From NCBI GenBank assembly GCA_026982585.1, contig JALSGW010000015.1, positions 1 through 6,843 on the forward strand: a stretch of 6,843 nucleotides of DNA, read 5' to 3'. Positions 5,507 through 6,843 of the stretch are shown piece after piece. Numbering within the stretch: position 1 is the first letter of the stretch; every line of letters starts with the position of its first letter. The notes beneath the pieces are model-generated. The model ran no database searches and was not told where the DNA came from. It saw only the letters and a list, made by a program, of their open reading frames with translations. This DNA comes from Alphaproteobacteria bacterium (GTDB lineage: Bacteria; Pseudomonadota; Alphaproteobacteria; Geminicoccales; Geminicoccaceae). The position numbers and the translations under genes were made by a program.

Positions 5507-6781
5507 GTGATCGATCTTCGCTGGCTGCGCGACCATCCGGATCGCTACGACGCCATGCTGGCCCGGCGCGGTCTTCCCCCCGCGGCCGGGGAGGTTTTGG
5601 CCCTGGATCGGGAGAAGCGGGCTTTGGAGACGGCGCTCCAGGAGGACCAGGCGCTCCGCAACCGGCTGTCGCGGGAGATCGGCGAACGCCGGCGGCGCGG
5701 CGAGGAGGTCGGCGCGCTGGTGGCGCAGGTGGCGGAGCTCAAGGCGCACATCCAGGAGCGGGAGGCCCGCCTGCGCGAGCTGGAATCGCAACTCGAGGCG
5801 CGGCTTCTCGAGCTTCCGAACCTGCTCGCCGAGGACGTGCCGGATGGGCGCGACGAGAGCGGCAACCGGCTCGAGCGGGAGGTGGGGCGGCCGCGCGGTT
5901 TTCCCTTCCCGCCCCGATCCCACGAACAGATCGGCGCCGCGCTGGGCATGGACTTCGCCCGGGCGGCCAAGATCGCCGGCAGCCGTTTCGTGGTGCTGTG
6001 GGACGGGCTCGCCCGGCTCGAGCGGGCGCTCGTGCAGTTCATGCTCGATCTCCACGTGCGCGAGCACGGCTACCGCGAGGTGTGGGTGCCGTATCTGGTG
6101 CGGGAGCGGGCCCTGGTGGGCACCGGGCAGCTGCCGAAGTTTGCGGAGGACCTGTTCCGCACCGAGCAGGGCCTGTGGCTGATCCCCACCGCCGAGGTGC
6201 CGCTCGCCAATCTGGTGGCCGAGGACATTTTGGAGGAGGCGGAGCTGCCGCTGCGGCTTACCGCCGCCACCCCCTGTTTTCGGGCCGAAGCGGGCGCGGC
6301 CGGCAAGGACACCCGCGGCATCATCCGCCAGCATCAGTTCGACAAGGTGGAACTGGTCTCCATCACCACCCCGGAGCAGTCCGCGGACGAGCTCGAGCGC
6401 ATGACCGCCTGTGCGGAGGAGGTGCTCAAGCGCCTCGAACTGCCCTATCGGGTGATGAGCCTGTGTGCCGGCGATCTCGGCTTCGCGGCGCTCAAGACCT
6501 ACGACATCGAGGTGTGGATGCCGGGCCAGGGGCGCTATCGGGAGATCTCGAGCTGCTCCAACTGCGGGGATTTCCAGGCGCGCCGCATGAACGCCCGCTA
6601 TCGCCCGAAGGAGGTGCGCCGTCCCCGCCACCTCCACACCCTCAACGGGTCCGGGGTGGCGGTGGGCCGCTGTCTCGCGGCGGTGCTCGAGAACTTCCAG
6701 GAGCCGGACGGAAGCGTGGTGGTGCCCGCGGCCCTGAGGCCCTATCTGGGTGGCCTGGAGCGCATCGAACCCCATGGCTGA
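5507..6781 (+). CDS. serS: Seryl-tRNA synthetase
   Basis: This class II aminoacyl-tRNA synthetase charges tRNA-Ser, and tRNA-Sec where present, with serine in the cytoplasm. The 424 residues are a normal length. The N-terminal domain (about 1-105) holds the long antiparallel coiled coil that grips the tRNA variable arm, seen here as a Glu/Arg/Leu-rich stretch at about 33-103. The catalytic domain shows LVGTGQLPKFAEDLF (203-217), the serine-binding PTAEVPL (227-233), motif 2 FRAEAGAAGKDTRGIIRQHQ (258-277) with its ATP-contacting arginines, and motif 3 TLNGSGVAVGRCLAAVLENF (378-397) with Arg388, ending LRPYLGG. No key residue is missing. The GTG start is supported by GGGAGG 5 nt upstream. The gene lies 51 nt after tatC, with no terminator-like hairpin between them, and overlaps surE by 8 bp. 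It is therefore likely transcribed with tatABC and surE, an order known from alphaproteobacteria. Confidence 0.97.
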   Translation: MIDLRWLRDHPDRYDAMLARRGLPPAAGEVLALDREKRALETALQEDQALRNRLSREIGERRRRGEEVGALVAQVAELKAHIQEREARLRELESQLEARLLELPNLLAEDVPDGRDESGNRLEREVGRPRGFPFPPRSHEQIGAALGMDFARAAKIAGSRFVVLWDGLARLERALVQFMLDLHVREHGYREVWVPYLVRERALVGTGQLPKFAEDLFRTEQGLWLIPTAEVPLANLVAEDILEEAELPLRLTAATPCFRAEAGAAGKDTRGIIRQHQFDKVELVSITTPEQSADELERMTACAEEVLKRLELPYRVMSLCAGDLGFAALKTYDIEVWMPGQGRYREISSCSNCGDFQARRMNARYRPKEVRRPRHLHTLNGSGVAVGRCLAAVLENFQEPDGSVVVPAALRPYLGGLERIEPHG

Positions 6782-6843
6782 GGGCTCCGGGCTGCGCATC
6801 CTGATCACCAACGACGACAGCATCCACGCTCCCGGCCTGCGGG
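6774..6843 (+). CDS. surE: 5'/3'-nucleotidase SurE, N-terminal fragment (3' end outside window)
   Basis: Only 23 codons are present. They read MAEGSGLRILITNDDSIHAPGL, which matches the SurE N-terminus. The adjacent Asp-Asp in TNDD are the metal-binding residues of this phosphatase, which removes phosphate from nucleoside monophosphates and short polyphosphates. The common motif is NDDG; here Ser replaces the Gly, a variant I recall in alphaproteobacterial SurE. The ATG at 6774 lies inside the end of serS (8-bp overlap) and has no well-placed ribosome site, so translation is probably coupled to serS. The gene position after serS is the expected one. Confidence 0.9.
   Translation, partial: MAEGSGLRILITNDDSIHAPGLR

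Noticed and set aside
4691..6823. Minus-strand open frame of 710 codons opposite tatC and serS
   Set aside because: It is long, but it spans two certain genes and the gap between them and has biased, repetitive composition. It is a shadow of codon bias, not a gene.

Overview
The window is GC-rich DNA. It most likely comes from an alphaproteobacterium, because the plus-strand order tatA-tatB-tatC-serS-surE is a typical alphaproteobacterial arrangement, and TatC also looks alphaproteobacterial (FQLPV where E. coli TatC has FEVPV; TEAFFTYLKVAFF). I cannot name a genus. Four of the start codons (dctQ, dctM, tatC, serS) are GTG or TTG.

Layout: (1) Positions 1-539, plus strand: the C-terminal part of an alpha/beta hydrolase. 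The window edge cuts it at the nucleophile elbow. (2) Positions 518-3700, minus strand: a three-gene TRAP transporter operon, dctP-dctQ-dctM. It encodes a Sec-exported solute-binding protein, a small permease and a large permease. dctM converges on the hydrolase gene and the two 3' ends overlap by 22 bp. dctP resembles C4-dicarboxylate (succinate/malate/fumarate type) binding proteins. A 10-bp perfect hairpin lies between dctP and dctQ. (3) Positions 3701-3917: a divergent intergenic region with a 17-bp perfect palindrome on the dctP side and a bulged hairpin on the tatA side. (4) Positions 3918-5455, plus strand: tatA, tatB and tatC, the full twin-arginine translocase. (5) Positions 5507-6781: serS, seryl-tRNA synthetase. 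(6) Positions 6774-6843: the start of surE (5'-nucleotidase), overlapping serS by 8 bp and running off the edge.

The three TRAP subunits together form a sodium-motive-force-driven importer of organic acids. The tat genes encode a complete folded-protein export machine, followed by housekeeping genes that are probably co-transcribed with it. Nothing here amounts to a new defence system, mobile element or RNA system. The most unusual item is an extra segment of about 80-90 residues, with two likely membrane helices, in the middle of DctM. The intergenic hairpin and the palindrome are the next most useful leads. No tRNA, rRNA, CRISPR array, insertion sequence or integration site was seen.
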